The notes: a model not told the origin generated them from the sequence alone. Positions 1 through 6,078 are shown, counted from the stretch's first letter. The stretch: 12,922 nucleotides of DNA from Dehalococcoidia bacterium UBA3254 (GCA_002362735.1 DEUU01000298.1:1-12922); one strand, 5' to 3'. Numbers and translations: made by a program.

Positions 1-1187
1 GCCGCCCACATCTGGTGCTGCCCGACACCGGTCACAATTATCGCTGTCCCTTTCGTTACTTCATAGATTTTGCGAATCACAAACTGGGGTAACAAGTTCC
101 TCGCGTTCCTGGTTCTGGTCGTGACCATCGGATGGTCTCTTCGCCACTCTTCCATCTGCGCAATCCAGGCCGTATGTTTCGCTGGCTGGACTAATTTATT
201 TAAAGGATCCAGCACCTTTTTCACATCGCCGACAATTGGAACATCCACCCTGACATTTTTACCGATCTCAGCCGGATCAATATCAATATGGATGATCCTG
301 GCATTTGGAGCGAAAGCGCTTACCCTGGCGGTTACACGATCGTCAAACCTCATCCCGATGGCGATGATCAAATCACAATCGCAGATAGCCTTATTGGCAT
401 ACACCATACCATGCATACCCAGCATACCATAGCTCAAAGGGTTCGATTCCGGAAACGAGCCGATTCCCAGCAAAGTAGTCACTACCGGTATCTGGGCCTT
501 CTCTGCCAGCTGTTTTAATTCTTCATAAGCCCTGGATATAACTACTCCTCTACCGGCTATAATAACCGGCTTATCACAGGAGTTATTGATAATTTCAGCA
601 GCCTTTTTGATCTGAGCCGAATGGCCTTGCACCGTGGGCTTATAGCCTGGCAGATCTACACCATCGGGATACTCATACTCCGCTTTTTCCGTAAAGACAT
701 CTACCGGTATATCGATCAAAATCGGACCAGGCCTGCCGGTCTTAGCCAGATAAAACGATTCCTTAATAATCCTGGGCAACTGACTGGCTTCCATGGCCAG
801 ATAGTTATGCTTTGTTATCGGAAGAGTGATACCCGTAATGTCCACTTCCTGAAATGCGTCTTTACCCAAAGCCGGACGTTCTACCTGGCCAGTAATTGCA
901 ATGATGGGAACGGAGTCCAGTTGGGCATTGGCGATGCCGGTCACCAGATTGGTAGCTCCCGGTCCGGAGGTAGCCAGACAGACACCCACTTTTCCCGTCG
1001 CCCGAGCATAACCGTCGGCAGCGTGGGCTGCTCCCTGCTCGTGCCGTACCAGTATGTGTCGTAACTTCGGATATTGCAGGAGAGTATCATACAACGGTAT
1101 GACTTTTCCTCCGGGAAAGCCGAAGATTACTTCTACTCCCTCTTTTATTAGGCTCTCACATAAAATCTGAGCACCTGTTAATCTCAT
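1..1187 (-). CDS. ilvB: Acetolactate synthase large subunit, C-terminus cut by window edge
   Basis: This thiamine-diphosphate enzyme condenses two pyruvates to acetolactate, or pyruvate with 2-oxobutyrate, as the first common step of valine, leucine and isoleucine synthesis. I translated the minus strand from ATG at 1187 and found one open frame of 395 codons to the edge. The N-terminal motif GFPGGKVIPLYD is at residues 23-34. The ThDP-activating glutamate is E50 in RHEQGAAHAADGYARATGK. SGPGATNLVTGIANA, the IDIPVDV strand and the middle domain with IAIGMRFDDRVTA follow. The last visible residues, VGQHQMWAA, start the ThDP/Mg-binding C-terminal domain, so roughly 170 residues are missing. The start is supported by AAGGAG seven bases upstream. 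It lies 42 bases downstream of ilvD on the same strand, so the two are probably co-transcribed and share the attenuator at 3092-3239. The regulatory subunit ilvN would be expected further left. Confidence 0.96.
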   Translation of the reverse strand, partial: MRLTGAQILCESLIKEGVEVIFGFPGGKVIPLYDTLLQYPKLRHILVRHEQGAAHAADGYARATGKVGVCLATSGPGATNLVTGIANAQLDSVPIIAITGQVERPALGKDAFQEVDITGITLPITKHNYLAMEASQLPRIIKESFYLAKTGRPGPILIDIPVDVFTEKAEYEYPDGVDLPGYKPTVQGHSAQIKKAAEIINNSCDKPVIIAGRGVVISRAYEELKQLAEKAQIPVVTTLLGIGSFPESNPLSYGMLGMHGMVYANKAICDCDLIIAIGMRFDDRVTARVSAFAPNARIIHIDIDPAEIGKNVRVDVPIVGDVKKVLDPLNKLVQPAKHTAWIAQMEEWRRDHPMVTTRTRNARNLLPQFVIRKIYEVTKGTAIIVTGVGQHQMWA

Positions 1188-1229
1188 CTAACCACTCCTT
1201 GACGGGAGAAATTTATTAAAATATAAAGC

Positions 1230-2897
1230 CTATTCTTTAAAAACCGCTCCTGTACTGGCCGAGGTGACTTTTTCAACATAGCGCTTCAGGTATCCGGTCT
1301 TAATTTTAGATTCGAATTCTGGCATTTTTGCTAATCGTTTTGAAATTTCACGAGCGCTTAAATCTACATCGATTTTGTAGTTGGGAATATCAATTTTAAT
1401 GATGTCCCCTTCTTTGACCGCGGCAATAGGCCCACGGCTGGCAGCTTCGGGAGAAACGTGTCCTATGGAAGATCCCCGAGTCGCTCCGGAAAAACGGCCA
1501 TCCGTAATCAAGGCTACCTCTTTATCCAAACCCATTCCTGCAATAATTGAAGTCGGCGTGAGCATTTCACGCATCCCCGGTCCACCCCTGGGGCCTTCAT
1601 AACGAATCACCAGAACATCACCGGGTTTAATTGCGTTCGCCATGATCGCCCTAGTAGCTTCCTCTTCTGAATCAAAAACTCTCGCCGGTCCAGTATGGAC
1701 CATCATCTCAGGAAGGACTGCCGCTCGCTTGACAACGGCACCTTCAGGCGCCAGATTGCCAAATAAAATAGCCGTACCGCCTTTTTGAGAATAAGCTGTC
1801 TTTGAAGAACGTATCACATCCTTATCCACTACCTGCGCTTGACTGACAATCTGGCCAATGGTTGAACCCGAAACTGTTTTACATTTGGTATTCAATAATC
1901 CCTTGATCTGCTTCATAATCGCAGGAATGCCACCCGCTCGGTCCAGGTCTTCAATATGGTGTGCTCCAGTCGGACTAAGTTTACAAATATACGGAGTGCG
2001 CTCGCTGATATCATTTACCGCCTGCAAGGGAAACTCAAACCCGGCTTCGTGCGCTATAGCGGTAAAATGTAATATGGTGTTAGTGCTTCCGCCCAAAGCC
2101 ATATCTACGCTTATAGCATTATTTATCGAATCCCGGGTAATAATATCTCGCGGGCGAACGTTTTCCGCCAGGATTTGGACAATCCTTTGACCAGCTTCCT
2201 TTGCCAGACGTTTTCTTCGAATATCGATAGCTGGAATGGTTCCATTCCCTGGCAAGCCCATCCCAACCGCCTCCGTCAAACAGTTCATTGTATTCGCCGT
2301 ATACATACCAGAACAGCTTCCGCAACCAGGGCAAGCAGCCTGCTCAAGTTGGGCCAGTTCTTCCTCGGTCATTTTGCCACTGGCGGTTTTTCCTACCGCT
2401 TCAAAGGTAGAGCTCAAGTCTACGATTTTGGAACCGTCTGCCGTCGCTAACTTGCCAGCTAACATCGGACCTCCGCTGATAAATATTGACGGTAAATTTA
2501 ATCTCAGCGCCGCCATAATCATTCCGGGAATGATCTTATCGCAATTAGGAATGAACACCAGGGCATCAAAGGCATGAGCTTCAGCGACAACTTCTACGGA
2601 GTCGGCTATCAATTCCCGACTGGGTAAACTATATTTCATACCGGAGTGGTTCATGGCAATGCCGTCGCAAACCGCAATCGTATCCACTTCAAAGGGAACT
2701 CCTCCGGCACTGCGTACTCCGTCTTTAACCGCTTGGGCGATTTCTCGTAAATGCATATGTCCGGGGATTATTTCACTGTAGCTGTTGACGATGCCGATAA
2801 AAGGCTTTTCAAATTCTTCGCGAGTACACCCTAAGGCATATAACAGAGATCGATGGGGAGCCCGCTCGATTCCTTTTTTGATAGAGTCACTTTTCAT
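1230..2897 (-). CDS. ilvD: Dihydroxyacid dehydratase
   Basis: IlvD dehydrates 2,3-dihydroxy-isovalerate and 2,3-dihydroxy-3-methylvalerate to the 2-oxo acids that are transaminated to valine and isoleucine. The 555-residue product has the usual family length. It shows [19 protein letters not shown] (residues 78-96), [10 protein letters not shown] (C119), [19 protein letters not shown] (residues 188-206, with cluster-ligand candidate C195), [15 protein letters not shown] and ITDGRFSG. At the position where [2Fe-2S] plant-type enzymes carry an extra cysteine, this protein reads IIPGHMHL (G46). The E. coli [4Fe-4S] enzyme also has PGH there, which suggests an oxygen-sensitive cluster. I start at ATG 2897, giving MKSDSIKKG, because GGAAGG lies 7 bases upstream and homologues start there. 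The in-frame TTG at 2933 would add 12 residues from a hairpin region. It is the first structural gene after the attenuator. Confidence 0.96.
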   Translation of the reverse strand: MKSDSIKKGIERAPHRSLLYALGCTREEFEKPFIGIVNSYSEIIPGHMHLREIAQAVKDGVRSAGGVPFEVDTIAVCDGIAMNHSGMKYSLPSRELIADSVEVVAEAHAFDALVFIPNCDKIIPGMIMAALRLNLPSIFISGGPMLAGKLATADGSKIVDLSSTFEAVGKTASGKMTEEELAQLEQAACPGCGSCSGMYTANTMNCLTEAVGMGLPGNGTIPAIDIRRKRLAKEAGQRIVQILAENVRPRDIITRDSINNAISVDMALGGSTNTILHFTAIAHEAGFEFPLQAVNDISERTPYICKLSPTGAHHIEDLDRAGGIPAIMKQIKGLLNTKCKTVSGSTIGQIVSQAQVVDKDVIRSSKTAYSQKGGTAILFGNLAPEGAVVKRAAVLPEMMVHTGPARVFDSEEEATRAIMANAIKPGDVLVIRYEGPRGGPGMREMLTPTSIIAGMGLDKEVALITDGRFSGATRGSSIGHVSPEAASRGPIAAVKEGDIIKIDIPNYKIDVDLSAREISKRLAKMPEFESKIKTGYLKRYVEKVTSASTGAVFKE

Positions 2898-2913
2898 ATC
2901 TTTACCTTCCGTC

Positions 2914-2931
2914 GGAGAGATCGGCCTCTCC
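2914..2931 (-). promoter_or_regulatory. Hairpin directly upstream of the ilvD ribosome-binding site
   Basis: GGAGAG (read on the minus strand from 2931) pairs perfectly with CTCTCC ending at 2914, across a 6-base loop. It sits three bases upstream of the ilvD Shine-Dalgarno GGAAGG. A run of T precedes it rather than follows it, so it is not a terminator for the operon. It may keep the translation start of ilvD open or act as an mRNA 5' stabiliser for the short transcript. The function is inferred. Confidence 0.4.
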
Positions 2932-2959
2932 AAAAAAATAGTTCCCCAATCTTAAACCA

Positions 2960-2988
2960 ACCATAACATAGCAACCTATTATTGTCAA
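2960..2988 (-). promoter_or_regulatory. Possible internal promoter of ilvD, downstream of the attenuator
   Basis: On the minus strand, a perfect TTGACA (2988-2983) is followed after 17 bases by TATGGT (2965-2960). A TG one base upstream of the hexamer makes it an extended -10. Transcription would start near 2953, about 56 bases before the ilvD ATG. It lies downstream of the leader terminator, so it would give an attenuation-independent basal level of ilvDB mRNA. The -10 matches consensus at only four of six positions. Confidence 0.45.
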
Positions 2989-3091
2989 AAATCCCTCAAA
3001 GCTAAAATCCGCCCGATTTCCTCTTTATTCCGCCCTCATCTACTTAGGTCAGTTAATTTGCCAATATAGTATTTTAACAACTATATACAAA

Positions 3092-3118
3092 AAGCCCAGG
3101 ATTTTCTTTCCTGGGCTT
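3092..3118 (-). terminator. Intrinsic terminator of the ilv attenuator (segments 3 and 4)
   Basis: The arms AAGCCCAGGA and TCCTGGGCTT pair perfectly over 10 bp around a 7-base loop. On the minus strand the stem runs directly into a U tract (CUUUUUG). It lies between the ilv leader peptide and ilvD. Its upstream arm overlaps the sequence that can pair with the leader-peptide codons, so it can form only when the antiterminator does not. No other terminator separates rpiB from ilvD, so this hairpin must also stop transcripts coming from tsaC-rpiB. Confidence 0.88.
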
Positions 3119-3176
3119 GATGTGTTGTTATTTTTTTCTTTAAGTTTTAAGTTCGAACCACAGGCACATCAAGCCC
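3113..3176 (-). promoter_or_regulatory. Antiterminator stem of the ilv attenuator (segments 2 and 3)
   Basis: GGGCTTGATGTG inside the leader-peptide frame (minus strand, 3176-3165) is the exact reverse complement of CACATCAAGCCC (3124-3113), giving 12 perfect pairs. Six bases at the end of segment 3 (AAGCCC, 3118-3113) also form the start of the terminator, so the two structures exclude each other. Segment 2 can alternatively pair with CAAGCC earlier in the leader frame (codons 8-9), giving the 1:2 protector or pause hairpin. This is the classical four-segment layout of ribosome-controlled attenuation. Confidence 0.85.
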
Positions 3177-3239
3177 TTTGCACAGGCGTACAACCAGTAC
3201 AATAAGGGAGAGGCTTGTGACCAGGTTCTTTATAATCAT
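3147..3239 (-). CDS. Branched-chain amino acid leader peptide of the ilvDB operon (30 aa)
   Basis: A 30-codon frame runs from ATG 3239 to TAA 3147. Sixteen of its 30 residues are Ile, Leu or Val. They include the uninterrupted run LIVLVV at residues 12-17 and the ending LDVPVVRT. The composition and its position, between a promoter and a terminator upstream of ilvD, match the role of IlvL-type leader peptides. When charged branched-chain tRNAs are scarce, a ribosome stalled at codons 12-17 would cover segment 1 and leave codons 22-25 (segment 2) free to form the antiterminator. A ribosome reaching the stop codon would cover segment 2 and permit termination. The Shine-Dalgarno is modest (AAGGGA, about 11 bases upstream). 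The peptide itself probably has no function beyond its translation. The sequence is not a shadow of a larger gene. Confidence 0.85.
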   Translation of the reverse strand: MIIKNLVTSLSLIVLVVRLCKGLDVPVVRT

Positions 3240-3274
3240 CTTATATTAATTCCCTTTAGATGAATATTATAATA

Positions 3275-3304
3275 ATCATATTATATGACCGCCGCGCTTG
3301 TCAA
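3275..3304 (-). promoter_or_regulatory. Sigma70-type promoter of the ilv leader and ilvDB operon
   Basis: A perfect TTGACA (3304-3299) begins one base after the rpiB stop codon. It is followed after an 18-base spacer by TATGAT (3280-3275). Transcription would start near 3268, about 29 bases before the leader-peptide ATG. Two further TATAAT hexamers lie nearby, but at spacings of 13 and 27 they fit the -35 box poorly. Confidence 0.75.
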
Positions 3305-3745
3305 CTATAGTATGGTCTCCAGGCGACTAATTTTATCCAGACGGTGCTGGTGACGCCCGCCTTCAAAACGGGTGCTGAAAAAAGTTTTGAGGATATCTTC
3401 AACCCCGGATTCTCCTCTTTCTGCTCCCAAACAAATCACATTGGCATCGTTATGCAATCTTGCTCTTTGAGCTCTAAATACGTCGCAGCATAACGCGGCT
3501 CGGATTCCTTTAATTTTATTGGCGGCAATGCTCATTCCTATTCCAGTTCCACAAATCAAAATTCCGTAATCAGACTCAGAATTGTCAATCGATTCGCATA
3601 CAGATTGTGCAATATCCGGATAATCTACGGAATCGGAAGAATAAGTGCCGAAATCCTGATAGTTGTACCCCATTTTTGAAAGGAGGTTCATGACGAACTT
3701 CTTGTATTCCACTCCCCTGTGATCTGAACCAATCGCAATTTTCAT
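3305..3745 (-). CDS. rpiB: Ribose-5-phosphate isomerase B
   Basis: RpiB interconverts ribose 5-phosphate and ribulose 5-phosphate in the pentose phosphate pathway, and so supplies the ribose for PRPP used by the purine genes further right. The 146-residue protein is of normal RpiB length and starts MKIAIGSDHRG. D8, H9 and R10 belong to the phosphate/sugar site. The catalytic cysteine is C65 in ICGTGIGMSIAANK, and the ring-opening histidine is H98 in LHNDANVICLG. The C-terminus has the family ending RFEGGRHQHRLDKI. It starts 9 bases after tsaC and has no good Shine-Dalgarno of its own, so translational coupling is likely. Pairing of these two genes is also seen in the Bacillus ywlC-ywlF region. 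The TAG stop abuts the -35 box of the next operon. Confidence 0.95.
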   Translation of the reverse strand: MKIAIGSDHRGVEYKKFVMNLLSKMGYNYQDFGTYSSDSVDYPDIAQSVCESIDNSESDYGILICGTGIGMSIAANKIKGIRAALCCDVFRAQRARLHNDANVICLGAERGESGVEDILKTFFSTRFEGGRHQHRLDKISRLETIL

Positions 3746-3754
3746 AGACAGGCT

Positions 3755-4381
3755 TTAAACCACCTCTACCACTTTCGCAATCTCATCTCGAGAAATGGCG
3801 CCAATCCTCAGGATGACTGGCACATCACCGGTGACATCTACCACGGTAGACTCTTTTCCGGAAGGAACCGGTACTCCATCGATAATGAGATCAACCGATT
3901 CACCAATCTCATTCCGAACCTCCTGGGCTGTCAGAACCGGGGGTTTACCGCTTACATTGGCGCTGGTGCCAATTACAGGCATCCCACTTCCCTTGATCAA
4001 GGCTCTGGGCACCGGATGGTCCGGAATTCGGATAGCGACGGTATCTCCTCCACCTGTAATGAGATCTTTGACTACCTTAGTTCGAAAGACAACCAGGGTT
4101 AAGCCTCCGGGTAGAAATTCCTTAATCAAACGCCAGGCATAAGGAGGCAATTCTTTAGCCACTTCGTGTATCTGAGAGGCATCCGCTAACAAAATGGGTA
4201 AAGCCATTTCGGAAGGTCGGTGTTTGATATCGAAAATGCGCTGTATGCCGGATTCTTTATAGACGCCTGCGCCCAGACCATAAACTGTATCCGTCGGAAA
4301 GGCTATGACCCCACCATGCCGGATGATTTCAATTCCCTTCTCAATTTGCTGCCGGATATCTTCTGGTAATTCAACCTGCAT
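3755..4381 (-). CDS. tsaC: Threonylcarbamoyl-AMP synthase (TsaC/Sua5/YrdC family)
   Basis: This family makes L-threonylcarbamoyladenylate from threonine, bicarbonate and ATP, the first step of the t6A37 modification of ANN-decoding tRNAs. The 208 residues cover the YrdC fold: FPTDTVYGLGA at 28-38, the IKHRPSEMALPIL segment with K53 and R55 at 52-64, PGGLTLV at 91-97, TVAIRIPDHP at 114-123, GTSANVSGKP at 138-147 and STVVDVTG at 178-185. The extra C-terminal Sua5 domain of the roughly 340-residue forms is absent, so this is the short type. AAAGG stands 8 bases before the ATG. It is the first gene of an apparent two-gene operon with rpiB and has an extended -10 promoter about 60 bases upstream. 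Confidence 0.93.
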   Translation of the reverse strand: MQVELPEDIRQQIEKGIEIIRHGGVIAFPTDTVYGLGAGVYKESGIQRIFDIKHRPSEMALPILLADASQIHEVAKELPPYAWRLIKEFLPGGLTLVVFRTKVVKDLITGGGDTVAIRIPDHPVPRALIKGSGMPVIGTSANVSGKPPVLTAQEVRNEIGESVDLIIDGVPVPSGKESTVVDVTGDVPVILRIGAISRDEIAKVVEVV

Positions 4382-4441
4382 ATTTTTACCTTTCTCACGA
4401 GGAAATTCGATCCCGAAGATTTCTCAAGATCACTTGACTGT

Positions 4442-4450
4442 AGTATATCA
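4442..4450 (-). promoter_or_regulatory. Extended -10 promoter element for tsaC-rpiB
   Basis: On the minus strand the sequence reads TGATATACT, a TGn extended -10 joined to TATACT (five of six matches to TATAAT). Transcription would start near 4435, about 55 bases before the tsaC start. The -35 region is AT-rich without a good hexamer, as is usual for extended -10 promoters. Confidence 0.5.
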
Positions 4451-4570
4451 CAATGTCATATATGGAATAAATCCGTGCTCGGAATTCTATCTATTTGATC
4501 TGACCAAAGCCCTAACCGTTCTCGCTTGTTATTTGATTATTAATAAGTAAACGCATCCATTTCAGCATTT
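4451..4570. other. AT-rich intergenic stretch without recognisable gene
   Basis: Between the tsaC promoter and the first hairpin I see no convincing coding frame, tRNA or terminator. Open frames reaching into this stretch are antisense to tsaC and carry no recognisable protein pattern. Confidence 0.5.
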
Positions 4571-4599
4571 GCATCAATACTAAGGACCAGTATTGATGC
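4571..4599. repeat. Perfect 11-bp inverted repeat (hairpin)
   Basis: GCATCAATACT and AGTATTGATGC are exact reverse complements separated by the 7-base loop AAGGACC. Neither side continues into a T tract, so an intrinsic terminator is unlikely in either direction. It could be an RNA stem in the leader of the small ORF at 4710, a dispersed repeat unit, or a protein-binding site. Confidence 0.6.
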
Positions 4600-4664
4600 T
4601 TATGAATGATCCGGGGTAACAATTTAGTTTATGAGGACTGCATGAAACCATTCAGAAATAGTTC

Positions 4665-4689
4665 GGCCCCGGTTCACTAAGCCGGGGCC
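4665..4689 (+). promoter_or_regulatory. GC-rich hairpin just upstream of a strong Shine-Dalgarno
   Basis: GGCCCCGG and CCGGGGCC form an 8-bp all-GC stem around a 9-base loop. Flanking GTT and AAC can extend it past one bulged C. An alternative partner for the left arm exists 50 bases upstream: CCGGGG at 4611-4616 is complementary to 4667-4672. Two mutually exclusive folds are therefore possible. The stem ends 6 bases before AGGAGG (4696-4701), which it could expose or hide. A cis-acting RNA role is inferred, and I do not recognise a known riboswitch class. Confidence 0.4.
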
Positions 4690-4709
4690 AACTTTAGGAG
4701 GTTTAAAAG

Positions 4710-4781
4710 ATGATGAAAAGGTTAACTGCTACCAACCACTACAAAATAATTTATATTGAAATCCCTTGCACCACAATATGA
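4710..4781 (+). CDS. Small ORF of 23 codons behind a strong ribosome-binding site
   Basis: AGGAGG (4696-4701) stands 8 bases before tandem ATG codons at 4710 and 4713. The frame encodes a short basic start (MMKRLTATNHYK) followed by IIYIEIPCTTI and TGA. The Shine-Dalgarno is among the best in the window, yet the product is only 23 residues, has no recognisable motif, and no gene follows on the plus strand for over 500 bases. It could be a genuine micropeptide, a regulatory leader peptide, or the 5' remnant of a deleted gene. No function can be assigned. Confidence 0.4.
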   Translation: MMKRLTATNHYKIIYIEIPCTTI

Positions 4782-4831
4782 AATTGGTAACAGGACTTTG
4801 GTACTTGTTGGAACCGGTAAAAAGACTGTTT

Positions 4832-5023
4832 TTAATTTCCCGCTTTTTCCTTTTCAGCAGCTTTCCATCCAGCCATATAAGCCTTGGCTGCAATCTGAAT
4901 CTGCGTCTCGTCCATTAGCCAAACTTTTACATTCCCAAGTAGATATTTTTTGGTTTGCTCCAACGCTGGGCCAGGCTCTATTCCTAACTTATCAACCGCG
5001 ATTTCGATAAAGTTTTTATCCAT
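4832..5023 (-). CDS. Small protein of unknown function (63 aa)
   Basis: I do not recognise this family. The 63-residue product is soluble-looking and charged, begins MDKNFIEIAVDKLGIEPGP and ends with a lysine/glutamate-rich tail (GWKAAEKEKAGN). The stretch from the TQIQI segment to the end could form an amphipathic helix. There is no signal peptide, membrane segment or cysteine motif. The coding call rests on a strong Shine-Dalgarno (AGGAGAG, 3-4 bases before ATG 5023) and reasonable amino-acid composition. It is monocistronic: the nearest minus-strand gene is tsaC, 450 bases downstream, and the plus-strand acetyltransferase diverges from it. No clear terminator follows it. Confidence 0.65.
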   Translation of the reverse strand: MDKNFIEIAVDKLGIEPGPALEQTKKYLLGNVKVWLMDETQIQIAAKAYMAGWKAAEKEKAGN

Positions 5024-5234
5024 TTTCTCTCCTGGTCGGAAAGTGCTCTATTAAAACAATTTTATTGCTTTCGTAACATAAATAAAAGCCCCTAAAAGCC
5101 ATTTTTATGATAAAATTTGGGGGTATAAAACAGATTTAGAAAATGGAAGGAAATTTAATATTTTTAAGGATTTTTTAATTTAGTCGTCGAAGCATATCCC
5201 AAAACATCAGCAAAATCGTTAAAATAAGTAAAGT
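5024..5234. other. AT-rich divergent intergenic region
   Basis: This separates the 63-residue gene (minus) from the acetyltransferase (plus). It contains an imperfect stem built on CCCC at 5092-5095 and GGGG at 5119-5122, with an AT-rich inner palindrome ATTTT...AAAAT at 5101-5116. Read on the minus strand the stem is followed by CTTTTATTT. That would suit a weak terminator or attenuator in the leader of the 63-residue gene. Possible minus promoter hexamers nearby are poor matches. I see no further gene. Confidence 0.35.
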
Positions 5235-5261
5235 TAAGTGAAGATAATTCATCTTGACTTA
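5235..5261. promoter_or_regulatory. Operator-like inverted repeat overlapping the acetyltransferase -35 box
   Basis: TAAGTGAAGAT and ATCTTGACTTA are reverse complements at 10 of 11 positions around the 5-base spacer AATTC. The right arm contains the -35 hexamer TTGACT of the promoter at 5254-5282. A dimeric repressor bound here would block RNA polymerase. No regulator gene is in the window, so the role is inferred from position. Confidence 0.4.
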
Positions 5262-5282
5262 AGCCAAATAGAATCATAAAAT
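5254..5282 (+). promoter_or_regulatory. Sigma70-type promoter of the acetyltransferase gene
   Basis: TTGACT (5254-5259), a 17-base spacer and TAAAAT (5277-5282) match consensus at five of six positions in each hexamer with optimal spacing. The predicted start near 5289 leaves a leader of about 55 bases before the ATG at 5344. Confidence 0.65.
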
Positions 5283-5343
5283 ATGTTGATTCCTTCATCG
5301 AATGCTGAGGGCAAAATAATTTTCAGAGTGATAAAAGGTAAAA

Positions 5344-5991
5344 ATGCGATATAAAGAATTATGGATTCACCTAAATTTTATTCGTCTAATACCGGCTTTA
5401 ACAACTTATCTCGTATCTCCCGAAAGGAAAATTATCAGGCAAGATATAGCTGTATTTATTAAAGATTGTAATATTGAAAAATGTAAGTACCCTTTTTGGA
5501 AAAATCTCCAATACCTGATGCTGTATTATCCTGAATTCAGGAACCTCTTCTATTACAGAACAAAAAAAAGCAGATACATTTTATCCAAACTGATAGAGCC
5601 ATTTTATCCTCGTTTGGTCACTCTGGATATTTCGACCGATTCAATTGGTCCTGGGCTTCTCATTACGCATGGTTACTGCACATTAATATACGCCAAGAAA
5701 ATCGGGGAAAATTGCCGAATTTTTCATGAAGTCACCATTGGCTCTATAAAAGGAGATGGACCCATTATTGGGAATCATGTCTTAATTAATCCTGGGGCTA
5801 AAATTAGCGGTAATATCCGGATAGGTAATAACTCTATTATTGGGGCCAATTCCGTGGTAATCAGGGACGTTCCTGATAATTGTACTGCTGCGGGTGTTCC
5901 GGCACATATCATTTACAATAAAGAATGGGGTGACAAAAAAGAAAACAGTAATAATAAACAGCTAGAACATTTGATCAACTCCATAAGCTAA
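5344..5991 (+). CDS. Serine-acetyltransferase-like left-handed beta-helix O-acetyltransferase
   Basis: This belongs to the hexapeptide-repeat acetyl-CoA-dependent transferases related to CysE. Residues 1-95 are a basic helical region (RYKELWIHLNFIRLIP). Residues 95-190 carry the imperfect hexapeptide turns: IGPGLLITHG, IGENCRIFHEVTIG, IGNHVLINPGAKISGNIRIG, NNSIIGANSVVIRDVP and the ending TAAGVPAHII. H109 in ITHGYC fits the catalytic histidine of CysE. The long GGDRHP loop of classical CysE, with its second histidine, is replaced by the short GSIKGDGP. This resembles enzymes annotated as serine acetyltransferases in polysaccharide loci, so the acceptor may be a sugar and not serine. A Shine-Dalgarno AAAGG precedes the ATG. 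The gene is a single-gene unit with AT-rich flanks and a lysine-rich tail (residues 193-205), which hints at horizontal acquisition. No cysK or glycosyltransferase is adjacent. Confidence 0.75.
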   Translation: MRYKELWIHLNFIRLIPALTTYLVSPERKIIRQDIAVFIKDCNIEKCKYPFWKNLQYLMLYYPEFRNLFYYRTKKSRYILSKLIEPFYPRLVTLDISTDSIGPGLLITHGYCTLIYAKKIGENCRIFHEVTIGSIKGDGPIIGNHVLINPGAKISGNIRIGNNSIIGANSVVIRDVPDNCTAAGVPAHIIYNKEWGDKKENSNNKQLEHLINSIS

Positions 5992-6078
5992 ATAAAATCC
6001 ATTTTATAGCCAATTAATTATTTTTATTAGCTTCGACGCGTCAAAAAATAGTAATCAAAACCTCGTTTTATCCAGACC

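Noticed and set aside
70..1064. Plus-strand open frames across the ilvB region
   Set aside because: They are antisense to a continuous, motif-rich ilvB frame on the minus strand and encode no recognisable protein pattern.
2898..2933. Extended IlvD start (TTG at 2933)
   Set aside because: It would translate through the GGAGAG/CTCTCC hairpin and the ribosome-binding site. ATG 2897 has GGAAGG at good spacing and matches the usual N-terminus.
3015..3035. T-box-like AGGGCGGAA on the minus strand before ilvD
   Set aside because: It only resembles the AGGGTGG core. The remaining T-box sequence and a following terminator are absent, and the attenuator lies upstream of it.
4661..4690. tRNA-like TTCG/GGTTCA motifs near the GC hairpin
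   Set aside because: No acceptor, D or anticodon arms can be built around them. The bases are explained by the 8-bp hairpin.
5985..6033. AAGCTA...TAGCTT inverted repeat after the acetyltransferase as a terminator
   Set aside because: The stem is AT-only with a bulge and a long loop, and no T tract follows it, so termination is not supported.
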